Source of the DNA: Rhodothermales bacterium | GTDB taxonomy: Bacteria; Bacteroidota; Rhodothermia; Rhodothermales; VXPQ01 | Length of the DNA stretch: 64,000 bases | Direction: 5' to 3' | NCBI GenBank assembly: GCA_951812345.1 | Contig: OX638295.1 | Span: 745,987 to 809,986, forward strand | Shown: in pieces, positions 18,633 through 28,433 of the stretch | How positions within the stretch are numbered: the stretch's first letter is position 1 | Layout: every line of letters begins with the position of its first letter | Notes under the pieces: generated by a model | The model's database searches: none | What the model was told of the DNA's origin: nothing | Seen by the model: only the letters and a program-made list of their open reading frames with translations | Translations under genes and position numbers: made by a program

Positions 18633-19517
18633 TTATTTGAGCAATTCCAATTTATTTCGCAGAACCGTTTCAAAATCATCGCGACGTACTGCATACGCTG
18701 CGAGGAGTTTTTCGTGAGATTTTTCCAGCGTAAGCACTTCCCAATGCCCGCGCGTCAATCGATACTTTCCGTCATTACCTCGTTCCACTTCCGGAACGAG
18801 CCATACGATATCCCCATCACTGAGATCGTGGCTGGGATTCGAAGACGGCCCTCCGATCGCTTCAAAAAAAGGGCGATCAACAGCTACGGCCATTTTGGAC
18901 CCCCATCGACGCAGTGTTGGCACTTTGATTTGTAATTGCGGCATAAGTCTCTTTGCGCTGGACGAGCGCCAGTCCGGGCGCCGTGTCTCAACGGGGAACG
19001 GAGGGGTCGGCTGCACACTTCTTTCCAATTTCGCAAATTCGGATTGCATCCCGGGCCCGGAAAAATACACAGCCTGAATTTCCAAACCATACCAGGACAA
19101 TCGTTCCTTACTTCCACTGGCGATCACAAGGTCGATTTTTCCTGCCGGTCTTCCCGTTTCCGTTCCCTGCATGAACGGAACTTCTCTCGAGATCATGACC
19201 TTGTCCGATGGAAAACCAATGATATCTGCAAGCCATCGGACAACGACATGTTTCTCGTTGAATCTCTTGGGGCAGACAATCACAGGATCCCCTTCAGGGG
19301 TATCGATCATGCCGTCCGCATCTGGCATATAACTGTGCAGCGAGCATACCCCGCCCTTTTTACTGCATGGCGGTTTTCCTTCTTGAAATGGACAGCAGGG
19401 GCGTTCATCCGCCCTGTTGTTTAGTGCTATCCTGGCAAGGCGATTTCTCTCAGAGGGCGATAAATCCAGAAAGGAATATCCGTACCACTCAGCGATACCA
19501 TAGCGCGGTGCGGTCAT
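18633..19517 (-). CDS. NotI-family type II restriction endonuclease
   Basis: 294 residues. An N-terminal Cys cluster (Cys41, 42, 51, 58 in CCPFQEG, PPCSKK, GVCSLHS) resembles the iron-binding Cys4 site of NotI, and a PD-(D/E)xK-like core shows Asp129 (GKIDLVIA) and Glu146-x-Gln148 (GLEIQAVYFSG); NotI likewise uses Glu-x-Gln. It should cut unmodified DNA at a long site. The start ATG lies 12 bases after the stop of an adenine methyltransferase on the same strand, the usual layout of a restriction-modification pair. The gene is visibly less GC-rich than its neighbours, suggesting transfer. Recognition sequence unknown. Confidence 0.82.
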   Translation of the reverse strand: MTAPRYGIAEWYGYSFLDLSPSERNRLARIALNNRADERPCCPFQEGKPPCSKKGGVCSLHSYMPDADGMIDTPEGDPVIVCPKRFNEKHVVVRWLADIIGFPSDKVMISREVPFMQGTETGRPAGKIDLVIASGSKERLSWYGLEIQAVYFSGPGMQSEFAKLERSVQPTPPFPVETRRPDWRSSSAKRLMPQLQIKVPTLRRWGSKMAVAVDRPFFEAIGGPSSNPSHDLSDGDIVWLVPEVERGNDGKYRLTRGHWEVLTLEKSHEKLLAAYAVRRDDFETVLRNKLELLK

Positions 19518-19531
19518 AATCAGAGTATCCT
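19518..19531 (-). repeat. dispersed AGGATACTCTGAT motif, copy 4
   Basis: On the minus strand the bases TAGGATACTCTGATT fill the whole gap between the methyltransferase stop and the restriction enzyme start. So in this copy the motif sits inside a two-gene unit and could affect translation of the nuclease. Confidence 0.6.
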
Positions 19532-20564
19532 AATGAAAAACCGGTCGTGGGGTGATGATCAATTCCGGGAGGCGCGTGTGATGACTGTTCTTCATTAGCA
19601 CCCGCACAGCAGAAAATCCGTGCAGGCGTATCAGCGACATGATTTCGGGCGCACAATCGTACGTCATCAGAAAATTCGCCCCGGTTCCGGCCAATATGGA
19701 AAATAACCGTTCATGGTCGATTTCACTGTGGGCATAGAGTCGCGAGCCCGCGCGTTTCCCCCCCGCAGTGTATGGCGGATCGACAAAAACCGCAACATTT
19801 TCATTGAGATCGCAAGCGAGCGCTTCGAGGAATTGCATACCGTCCGTTTCGCAAAAGGCTATGCGATCCGCATAGTGGCCGATCGCTTCCAGACGCTTGA
19901 CAAGAGTACCAGGATACCACCTTGACGAAATGCCGTGTCCGTTCTCGCCCTTTTTTGAAAGGGATGCGCCCGGGGCAAGGATACCGCTCCGTCGGGTACG
20001 ATTCAGGACCAGCGTGCGAAACCCATGTTCGGCCGTGTTTCGAGGGGCTGCGTTCGCCAGTATCTCTACATTGGATCGGGTTGGATCGAATGCCTGCACG
20101 CGCCGGATCAGTTCATCTCCCTGACGCAACGCGGCATGCCAAAAAGCCGCCACATCCCGATCCAGTTCAATCATTATGCATCGCTTGACCAGGCTTTCCA
20201 TAACGGCCGTCAAGGAAACAATACCTCCCCCCGCAAATGGCTCAATAAGGAGATCGACGGAAGGCAGACCTCCAAGCCATGCCCGAATATGGGGAATGAG
20301 CCATGTTTTTCCGCCGGGATATCTGAGGGGGCTGCGTTGCGGGACCTGGGCTACGTTGACCGCTGGAATCGGTGATTCCGGGATGATCATGGGCGGTACG
20401 GCCGGCGACGAAACTGCGGCTTCCGCTTCATGGCGAGAGCGGTCCGGGGGGCTTTGGGTCCGAGGGACAGACAGTGTTGCGGCCTCGCTACCTGTCTTTT
20501 CCGCCGGGTCGTCGATGTTCCGAAACAACGGTCCCGGATATTTGATTTGAATACCGCTATCCAT
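19530..20564 (-). CDS. D12-class N6-adenine DNA methyltransferase
   Basis: 344 residues. Dam-like order of motifs: SPLRYPGGK (motif X, near 78-86), EPFAGGG (motif I, SAM binding, 108-114) and VFVDPPYTAGG (motif IV DPPY, 262-265), with a target-recognition stretch between (about 160-240). It methylates adenine N6 and should protect the host against the neighbouring NotI-family nuclease. Residues 1-75 match no domain I recognise and are Pro/Ala/Ser-rich; ATG at 20390 (MIIPESPIPAV) is a possible shorter start just before motif X. The DPPY adenine chemistry means the protected site contains A. Confidence 0.88.
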   Translation of the reverse strand: MDSGIQIKYPGPLFRNIDDPAEKTGSEAATLSVPRTQSPPDRSRHEAEAAVSSPAVPPMIIPESPIPAVNVAQVPQRSPLRYPGGKTWLIPHIRAWLGGLPSVDLLIEPFAGGGIVSLTAVMESLVKRCIMIELDRDVAAFWHAALRQGDELIRRVQAFDPTRSNVEILANAAPRNTAEHGFRTLVLNRTRRSGILAPGASLSKKGENGHGISSRWYPGTLVKRLEAIGHYADRIAFCETDGMQFLEALACDLNENVAVFVDPPYTAGGKRAGSRLYAHSEIDHERLFSILAGTGANFLMTYDCAPEIMSLIRLHGFSAVRVLMKNSHHTRLPELIITPRPVFH

Positions 20565-20644
20565 CGCCTTACCCCTCCCGAACGTATATTCCCAACAGTG
20601 GCGTTTCTCCTCCCGACAGCATATGCAGTATACTGATCAGGGGG

Positions 20645-20683
20645 ATGGACATCAAGAACGGAACTGGCAAAATCCATCCTTAA
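20645..20683 (+). other. possible 12-codon leader ORF before the MBL hydrolase gene
   Basis: GGGGG is followed by ATG at 20645 and a short frame MDIKNGTGKIHP ending in TAA. A TATACT hexamer stands at 20629-20634. It precedes a GC-rich hairpin (20701-20732) and the MBL gene at 20760. The layout resembles a leader peptide plus attenuator, but the residues do not point to any amino acid and it may be chance. Confidence 0.25.
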
Positions 20684-20700
20684 ATGGGATTGGTTCTATC

Positions 20701-20743
20701 TGCCGGGCGCCCATGTGGTCATTCGCCCGGCATAACCTTTTTA
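20701..20743 (+). terminator. hairpin with T-rich tail upstream of the MBL hydrolase
   Basis: TGCCGGGCG (20701-20709) and CGCCCGGCA (20724-20732) form a perfect 9-bp GC-rich stem with a 14-base loop, followed by TAACCTTTTTAG. It looks like an intrinsic terminator on the plus strand, yet no plus-strand gene ends just upstream, so an attenuator for the gene at 20760 is possible. Confidence 0.5.
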
Positions 20744-20759
20744 GTCCCTTGATTCCCCC

Positions 20760-21608
20760 ATGATCCGGCCCGAACGATCCGGCGACGACTTTCTTGCGGA
20801 TGTGCGCGACGCGCATAGCCGCTCCGAACCTTTCCACCTGTGGTGGCTGGGGCAGAGCGGCTTTCTGCTGCAATGGCAGGGCGCCCACTTGCTCTTCGAT
20901 CCGTACCTGTCCGACTCGCTGACGAAGAAATATGATGGCACGTCCAAGCCGCATGTGCGGATCACGGAGCGCGTCATAGCGCCGGAGCGCCTCGATTTCA
21001 TCGATGCGGCGACCTCCACCCACAACCACACGGATCATCTGGACGCGGAAACCCTCGTGCCGCTGATCCGGGCGAACGATGCGCTGCAACTGGTCGTTCC
21101 GGAAGCGAACCGGGATTTTGTGGCGGATCGCCTGGGATGCGATCCCGCATGGCCTGTCGGCATGACGGCCGGGGCGGAAAATACGGTCGGGCCGTTGCGG
21201 TTCATGGCCGTGCCTGCCGCACACGAGACACTTGAAACGGATGCCGCGGGGCGTCACACGCACCTCGGGTATGTGGTGCAATTCGGACCGTGGACTGTAT
21301 ATCACAGCGGCGATACGGTCCGGTACGAGGGCATGACCGATCTTTTGCGCCCGTTTCGTATCGATGTGTGCCTGCTGCCCGTCAACGGACGGGATCCGGC
21401 GCGCGGCGTACCTGGCAACCTTACCGGGGAGGAAGCGGCGCAACTGGCGCACGATATCGGGGCGCGGGCAGCCATCCCGTGCCATTACGAGATGTTTGCT
21501 TTCAATACGGCCTCACCGGAGCCGTTTTTCGAGGAAGCGGCACGCCTGGGGTTGCGCACGGTCCGGCTTGCTGCCGGGGGGCGGTGGAGTTGCGATCTGT
21601 CGGGGTAG
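20760..21608 (+). CDS. MBL-fold metallohydrolase (UlaG-like)
   Basis: 282 residues with the metallo-beta-lactamase fold: FHLWWLGQSGFLLQWQG at the N-terminus, the metal motif STHNHTDHLDAET (around 84-96; HxHxDH form with Asn between), a later Asp-bearing VYHSGDTVRYEG, and AIPCHYEMFAFN near the end as the last metal His. The arrangement resembles L-ascorbate 6-phosphate lactonase (UlaG) and related sugar-lactone hydrolases. No signal peptide, so cytoplasmic. Function beyond hydrolase is not determined. It converges with the MetE-like gene, 7 bases apart. Confidence 0.85.
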   Translation: MIRPERSGDDFLADVRDAHSRSEPFHLWWLGQSGFLLQWQGAHLLFDPYLSDSLTKKYDGTSKPHVRITERVIAPERLDFIDAATSTHNHTDHLDAETLVPLIRANDALQLVVPEANRDFVADRLGCDPAWPVGMTAGAENTVGPLRFMAVPAAHETLETDAAGRHTHLGYVVQFGPWTVYHSGDTVRYEGMTDLLRPFRIDVCLLPVNGRDPARGVPGNLTGEEAAQLAHDIGARAAIPCHYEMFAFNTASPEPFFEEAARLGLRTVRLAAGGRWSCDLSG

Positions 21609-21615
21609 CGGCTCG

Positions 21616-22632
21616 TTATTCCAGTTCCGCCCGCACAATATGCGCGCCCTTCACCATGGTGTGCAACTTGGCGCGGGCTGCCCAGCGGGCCGTCTGACTG
21701 AACCCGCAATCCGGCGTGACGGAAAGACGCTCCGGGGGAACGTACGCAAGGAGCGCCCGGATGCGTTCGGCCACGAGTTTCGGCGGTTCGACGAAATAGT
21801 TCTTCACGTCCACGAGTCCTGCCGCCACGTCTTTTCCGGCTTCTGCAACGCGTGCGGTCAGTTCGATTTCGGCAAGTTCGCGGTTTGCGAACTCCATGGC
21901 GAATTCGTCCGCATGCATATCCAGAATATGCGGAAACAGCGGAGCGTAGGTGCGGTGCGCCACGGGGCGTCCCACGAAATTCCCGAAACACAGGTGAATG
22001 CCTATGCGGGCATCGACGTCCTTGACGGTCCGGTTGAAGAGGTCGACAAACTCGCCCGGCGAGTCGGGATGCACCGCATAGGAGGGTTCGTCCAACTGGA
22101 TGAAATCGACACCCTCCTTGACCAGTTGCTTCAATTCGGCCCGGATGAGATCGGAAAATGCGTGGGCGACCTCCATGCGGTCCCGGTAGTGTTTGCCGGG
22201 GGTTTTGATGCGTCCGGCCAGCGTATAAGGGCCGGGACAGGGCATTTTGATCCGGCGGTTCGTGCGCTTGCGGGCATACCGGTATTCGGCGACGAGGCCC
22301 AGGCCGTCCGGGGCGGTAATCGGTTCCAGCGCTTCGTACCGTTCCCGCTGGTCATGCCCCGCCGGGCCGATGAGCCGGGGGCTGGGTTCGATGTTTCCCA
22401 GACCCGCCAGCCGCCCGTAGAAACCGGCGGTGAAGAAGCCGATCCGACGCATTTCGCCGTCTGAAATCACGTCTACGCCGGCGTCCTCCTGGTCCCGGAT
22501 CGCCAGATCGACGGCGTCGTCCAGCGTTTCTTCGATGTCCCGGACGCCGTACTTGCCCTCTTTCATGGCCTCCAGGCTGGTAAAAAGCCAGGACGGCCAG
22601 GCGTAACTGCCGATGATGCTTGTTTCGATCAT
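21616..22632 (-). CDS. MetE C-terminal domain-like methyltransferase (methionine synthase II family)
   Basis: 338 residues, equal to the catalytic C-terminal half of cobalamin-independent methionine synthase without its N-terminal half. Visible: IIGSYAWPSW, DAGVDVISDGEMRR, GVDFIQLDEPSYAV, and zinc-site regions HLCFGN and the C-terminal TPDCGFSQTARW. Such stand-alone forms transfer a methyl group from various donors to homocysteine or another thiol; the methyl donor cannot be deduced. It is convergent with the MBL hydrolase gene and not in an obvious operon. Confidence 0.85.
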   Translation of the reverse strand: MIETSIIGSYAWPSWLFTSLEAMKEGKYGVRDIEETLDDAVDLAIRDQEDAGVDVISDGEMRRIGFFTAGFYGRLAGLGNIEPSPRLIGPAGHDQRERYEALEPITAPDGLGLVAEYRYARKRTNRRIKMPCPGPYTLAGRIKTPGKHYRDRMEVAHAFSDLIRAELKQLVKEGVDFIQLDEPSYAVHPDSPGEFVDLFNRTVKDVDARIGIHLCFGNFVGRPVAHRTYAPLFPHILDMHADEFAMEFANRELAEIELTARVAEAGKDVAAGLVDVKNYFVEPPKLVAERIRALLAYVPPERLSVTPDCGFSQTARWAARAKLHTMVKGAHIVRAELE

Positions 22633-22683
22633 TTTATAAGCAATGGGACAGGGATCGATACCCCGGAGGGCGAATCGGCCGGG

Positions 22684-23175
22684 TTATTCGTCGGATTCGT
22701 CGGATGCTATACTGAGGAGTTCGATTTCGTAGATAAGCGTAGCGTTCGGGGGAATGCCGGCTTCTCTGAATCCCGTTTCGCCGTAGGCAAGTTCCGGGGG
22801 CACCACCAGCTGGCGTTCGCCTCCTTCCCGCATGCCCGGAATTCCCTCGATCCATCCCTCGATGACCGAGTCGGAATCAAGGTTGATGGTGAGCGGCGCA
22901 TTCCCGGAATACGAACTTGCTACCAGTCTGTCGTCCGCAAGCCATCCGGCATAGTGCACTGTGACGCTATGGGTGGAATCGGCTTCCTGGCCGTCGCCGA
23001 TGACAAAGTCGTAGTACTGCAATCCGCTGTCGGTCGTCGTGTATTGGCCCTCATCCACCTCGCGTGGTACAAGAATATTAACAGGGGGCGGCTCGTCGGT
23101 AAAGTCGCAACTGCTTGCTGCGATGCCTGCAAGGACAGCGAGCAGGAGTAGCTGCTTGACGCGTCCGTTATTCAT
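22684..23175 (-). CDS. FKBP-type peptidyl-prolyl isomerase, lipoprotein
   Basis: 163 residues from the ATG at 23175, which gives a clean lipoprotein signal (LLLLAVLAGIAASSC); an in-frame ATG at 23271 would put 32 extra residues before it. The FKBP domain follows from about residue 55: DSGLQYYDFVIGDG, VTVHYAGWLADDRLVASSY, VIEGWIEGIPGMREGGERQL, PPELAYGE and PPNATLIYEIELL. It speeds cis-trans proline isomerisation of exported proteins. Acidic tail DESDE. Ends 51 bases before the MetE-like start on the same strand. Confidence 0.93.
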   Translation of the reverse strand: MNNGRVKQLLLLAVLAGIAASSCDFTDEPPPVNILVPREVDEGQYTTTDSGLQYYDFVIGDGQEADSTHSVTVHYAGWLADDRLVASSYSGNAPLTINLDSDSVIEGWIEGIPGMREGGERQLVVPPELAYGETGFREAGIPPNATLIYEIELLSIASDESDE

Positions 23176-23412
23176 CGGTTCGGGAAAAGATGGAAGTAGA
23201 GCGCCACGGCGTAATGGTTTGCGCATGGCCTGGAAGATACCGCATACTATCTCTCGGGCGGCGCCTGTCATGTAACCAACGTGCTACGTATCGGCAAGGG
23301 GCATGATCCCTTTGCCATGCACCGGGATTGGTCTCTATATGATTTCGCATTTCTTCGATAATCCATGTATCATGCGTTCCAAACCACCCTTGCGATTATG
23401 TCGGATAAAGCC

Positions 23413-24978
23413 ATGAATTTTTCTTTCCTGCGTTTGCGCTGCGCCGTATGGACCGCGCCGGTTCTTCTTGCCATGATGCTTGCCGCCGTCCCGGTGCATC
23501 GCGCGGATGCGCAGCCCGAACCCACCTACACGGAGCGCTACCGCCCGCAATACCACTTTACGCCCGCCGTGAACTGGACCAACGATCCGAACGGACTGGT
23601 CTGGTTCGACGACGAGTACCACTTGTTCTACCAGTACAATCCCTTCGGCACTCGCTGGGGGCACATGAGCTGGGGGCACGCGGTGAGCCCCGATCTGCTT
23701 CACTGGGAGCACTTGCCTGTCGCCATCCCTGAAACGGACAGTGTTATGGCGTTTTCCGGCAGCGCGGTGGTGGACTGGAACAACACGAGCGGGTTTGGAA
23801 CGGATGAAAACCCGCCGATGATCGCCATTTATACGGGGCACTACCGGGAGCGGAAACTGCAGGCGCAGTACATCGCATGGAGCACCGACCGGGGGCGCAC
23901 CTGGACTCCTTACGAGGGCAATCCCGTACTCGATTTCGGTCTTGCGAATTTCCGCGATCCCAAAGTGTTCTGGTATGCGCCGGAAGAGAAATGGGTGATG
24001 GTTGTAGCGCTGTCTGTGGACCGGAAGGTGCATCTTTATTCCTCGAAGGACCTGAAATCCTGGACGTTTCTGAGCGAATTCGGTCCTGCGGGGAACGTGA
24101 CCGGCATCTGGGAATGTCCCGACCTGTTCGAATTGCCTATCGAGAACCGGCCCGGGGAGACGCGCTGGGTGCTGGACGTGGATAATGGAGGGGGTACCGT
24201 CGCGGGCGGTTCGGGGGGACAGTACTTCGTAGGGCATTTCGACGGGACCACCTTCGTCGCCGAGCACGCGGATACCCGCTGGGTGGATTATGCGAAGGAT
24301 TTTTACGCCGCCATTTCCTGGTCCGACGTGCCGGAAGAAGACGGCCGCCGCCTGTGGGTGGGCTGGCTGAACAATTGGCTGTATGCCGGAGAGATTCCCA
24401 CGGACCCCTGGCGTAGCGGACAGAGTTTGCCCCGCGCACTGTCGTTGCGCGCCGACGCGCTCGGCGATCTGTGGCTGGTGCAGAGGCCCGTCGAGGAACT
24501 GAAGACGCTGCGCGAAACGCACCGCCGCCTCGACGCACGCGCCATTGCGGAAGGAGAGCATGACCTGAGCGGCGAAGGGATCGCCGGCAAGGCCATTGAA
24601 CTGGTGATCGAACTGGAGGTCGGCGATGCCGCGGAAGTCGGCCTGAAAGTGCGTCAGGGCGAAGGGGAGGAGACGGTGATCGGGTACGACGCGCTTCGCA
24701 AGGAGGTGTTCGTGGACCGGTACCGGTCCGGCGAAAAGGAATTTCACCCGACGTTTGCGGACCTTTTCGAAGTGTCTATGGAAGCGCCGGAAGGGCGCGT
24801 AAAACTGCACGTATTCGTGGACTGGTCGTCGGTAGAGGTCTTTGCGGACGACGGCGCCATCGTGTTCACCAGTCAGGTGTTCCCGTCGCCGGACAGCGAG
24901 GGGGTGAGCATCTACGCGGAAGGAGGCGCCGCCCGCCTCGTGTCGCTCGACATGTGGACGCTCGGTTCTGTCTGGTAA
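23413..24978 (+). CDS. Glycoside hydrolase family 32 (levanase/inulinase/invertase type), secreted
   Basis: About 521 residues from ATG 23413; ATG 23398 and 23365 are alternative starts. A signal peptide ends near HRADAQ. The five-bladed propeller carries the three GH32 residues: nucleophile Asp in NWTNDPNG (about 57), the RDP motif in ANFRDPKVF (about 181) and acid Glu in GIWECPDLF (about 233). A C-terminal beta-sandwich follows from about 380 (LHVFVDWSSVEVFADDG). It hydrolyses terminal fructose from fructans or sucrose outside the cytoplasm. A sugar porter gene lies 82 bases downstream, so released fructose or sucrose may be its substrate. Confidence 0.95.
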   Translation: MNFSFLRLRCAVWTAPVLLAMMLAAVPVHRADAQPEPTYTERYRPQYHFTPAVNWTNDPNGLVWFDDEYHLFYQYNPFGTRWGHMSWGHAVSPDLLHWEHLPVAIPETDSVMAFSGSAVVDWNNTSGFGTDENPPMIAIYTGHYRERKLQAQYIAWSTDRGRTWTPYEGNPVLDFGLANFRDPKVFWYAPEEKWVMVVALSVDRKVHLYSSKDLKSWTFLSEFGPAGNVTGIWECPDLFELPIENRPGETRWVLDVDNGGGTVAGGSGGQYFVGHFDGTTFVAEHADTRWVDYAKDFYAAISWSDVPEEDGRRLWVGWLNNWLYAGEIPTDPWRSGQSLPRALSLRADALGDLWLVQRPVEELKTLRETHRRLDARAIAEGEHDLSGEGIAGKAIELVIELEVGDAAEVGLKVRQGEGEETVIGYDALRKEVFVDRYRSGEKEFHPTFADLFEVSMEAPEGRVKLHVFVDWSSVEVFADDGAIVFTSQVFPSPDSEGVSIYAEGGAARLVSLDMWTLGSVW

Positions 24979-24991
24979 TCTCCCCGGATCC

Positions 24992-25008
24992 GCCGGGCCT
25001 TGCCCGGC
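24992..25008. terminator. GC-rich hairpin between GH32 and the sugar porter
   Basis: GCCGGGC-CTT-GCCCGGC is a perfect 7-bp stem with a 3-base loop, 13 bases after the GH32 stop. There is no T tract on either side, so it may be a weak terminator or an mRNA-stabilising hairpin that separates expression of the two genes. Confidence 0.4.
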
Positions 25009-25060
25009 CCATGACTCGCACACAGAATTCAGGTAATAAACAAGGGAAGTTGTATCCGTC

Positions 25061-26440
25061 ATGAACCGCCGCACCGTCTTGTTCAGCACCATCGTGGCCG
25101 CTCTCGGCGGCCTTCTTTTCGGCTTCGATACGATCGTTATTTCCGGCACGACCGAGGCGCTCGAATCGGTGTTCGGTCTGGACGAGTTCTGGCTGGGCTT
25201 TACGGTGGCCTCCGCGCTCATCGGCACCATCGTCGGGGCGTTCGGCGCCGGGATTCCCGCCGACCGCTATGGGCGGAACCGCGTACTTATCGTGCTGGCG
25301 GTCTTTTACTTCGTCTCCGCGCTGGGGAGCGCCACGGCGGACAACTGGATCGCCTTTCTGCTGTACCGTTTTCTCGGCGGGCTGGCCGTCGGCGGTTCGT
25401 CCGTGGTCGCGCCCATGTACATTGCGGAAATAGCCCCGGCCCGGTTGCGCGGACGGCTTGTGGCGGTCACCCAGCTCAACGTGGTCACGGGGATCCTGCT
25501 GGCCTTTTTATCCAATTACGTGGTGGCCCAGATCATTGCGGACGCAACGGCCTGGCGGTGGATGTTCGGCGTGGAGGCGGCCCCCGCCGCACTGTTCTTC
25601 GCGCTGCTCTTTTTCATCCCGCAAAGCCCCCGCTGGCTCGTCAAGCGAGGGCGTTCGGAGGAGGCCCGCGCCGTACTGGAGCGTCTCGGGAAAGTCGAGA
25701 TAGATAACGAAATGGCGGAAATCGTCGCTTCGCTGAAGACCGAGACCGGTCAGACGGGCAGCAAGCTGCTCCAGAAGCGTTATACTTTTCCGATCCTGCT
25801 GGCGTGGGGGCTTGCCATGTTCAACCAGCTTTCCGGGATCAATGCGCTGATGTACTATGCGCCGCGCATCTTCGGCATGGCGGGAGCCGGCGTCGACGAC
25901 GCCCTGTTGCAGTCGGTGGCCGTGGGCGGCACCAACCTCATCTTCACCATTTCGGCGTTCTTCATCATCGATCGGTTCGGGCGCCGTCCGCTGATGATCG
26001 TAGGCTCGGCGGGTACGGCAGTCTGCCTTGCCCTGGTGGCCTGGGCCTTTTTCGTCGGGGGCGATCACATGGGGACTCCCGTACTGATCGGCCTGCTTGG
26101 GTTCATTGCCTTCTTCGCCTTGTCGCAGGGGGCGGTGATCTGGGTGTTTCTTTCGGAAATCTTCCCGAACCGGGTGCGATCCAAGGGGCAATCTCTCGGC
26201 TCGTTCACCCACTGGTTTATGGCCGCCGCGGTTTCCTGGACCTTTCCTGTGGTGGCCGAGGCGTCCGGCGGGTTCGCCTTCGCGTTTTTCAGCGCCATGA
26301 TGGTGCTCCAGTTGTTCTTCGCCGTCAAGATAATGCCGGAAACGAAGGGGTTGTCGCTGGAGGAACTGGAGGTGAAACTGGGCATCGGCACGGCGGAACT
26401 GGAAGCGCTCGAAGAACGGCTCCATGCCGGCGAGAAGTAG
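25061..26440 (+). CDS. MFS sugar porter
   Basis: 459 residues, about 12 membrane segments in two sixes. Sugar-porter signatures: ALGGLLFGFDTIVISG in helix 1, PADRYGRN between helices 2 and 3, PQSPRWLVKRGR at the end of helix 6, QLSGINALMYYAPRIF in helix 7, DRFGRRPLM between 8 and 9, and PETKGLSLEELE after helix 12. A proton-sugar symporter in the inner membrane is the usual role. Following the secreted GH32, fructose, sucrose or a related sugar is the probable cargo (inference). Confidence 0.93.
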   Translation: MNRRTVLFSTIVAALGGLLFGFDTIVISGTTEALESVFGLDEFWLGFTVASALIGTIVGAFGAGIPADRYGRNRVLIVLAVFYFVSALGSATADNWIAFLLYRFLGGLAVGGSSVVAPMYIAEIAPARLRGRLVAVTQLNVVTGILLAFLSNYVVAQIIADATAWRWMFGVEAAPAALFFALLFFIPQSPRWLVKRGRSEEARAVLERLGKVEIDNEMAEIVASLKTETGQTGSKLLQKRYTFPILLAWGLAMFNQLSGINALMYYAPRIFGMAGAGVDDALLQSVAVGGTNLIFTISAFFIIDRFGRRPLMIVGSAGTAVCLALVAWAFFVGGDHMGTPVLIGLLGFIAFFALSQGAVIWVFLSEIFPNRVRSKGQSLGSFTHWFMAAAVSWTFPVVAEASGGFAFAFFSAMMVLQLFFAVKIMPETKGLSLEELEVKLGIGTAELEALEERLHAGEK

Positions 26441-26442
26441 CC

Positions 26443-26601
26443 TCAGTTTTTCGCCGTCACGGTCACGATCACCCGGCGGTAGCGCGTAAGCGGGGGGTTG
26501 CCGGTGTCAGTCGCTTCCAGTACGATATGGATGGTTGCCCTGGGCGGGGTGTCTTCCGGCACCGTGAACGACGCTTCGGCCCGATCCGCATTTTGCAGCA
26601 T
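26443..26601 (-). pseudogene. orphan C-terminal tail of a DUF1593/Sde182-type protein
   Basis: On the minus strand, after the stop of the ABC binding-protein gene, a frame reads about 52 residues such as AEASFTVPEDTPPRATIHIV and ends RYRRVIVTVTAKN. This matches the last 50 residues of the intact gene at 38461-39984 (MEASLVVPENA, RYRRIIVTVGKD). No start codon or upstream part of that gene is present, so it is a 3' fragment. A second, shorter fragment lies at 40215-40253. Confidence 0.75.
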
Positions 26602-26609
26602 AATCCCCC

Positions 26610-28383
<1,774 letters not shown>

Positions 28384-28433
28384 GATGTTTCCTTAATACT
28401 TGTCTGATGCCTCATGATGTCTATCCAGTGGTG

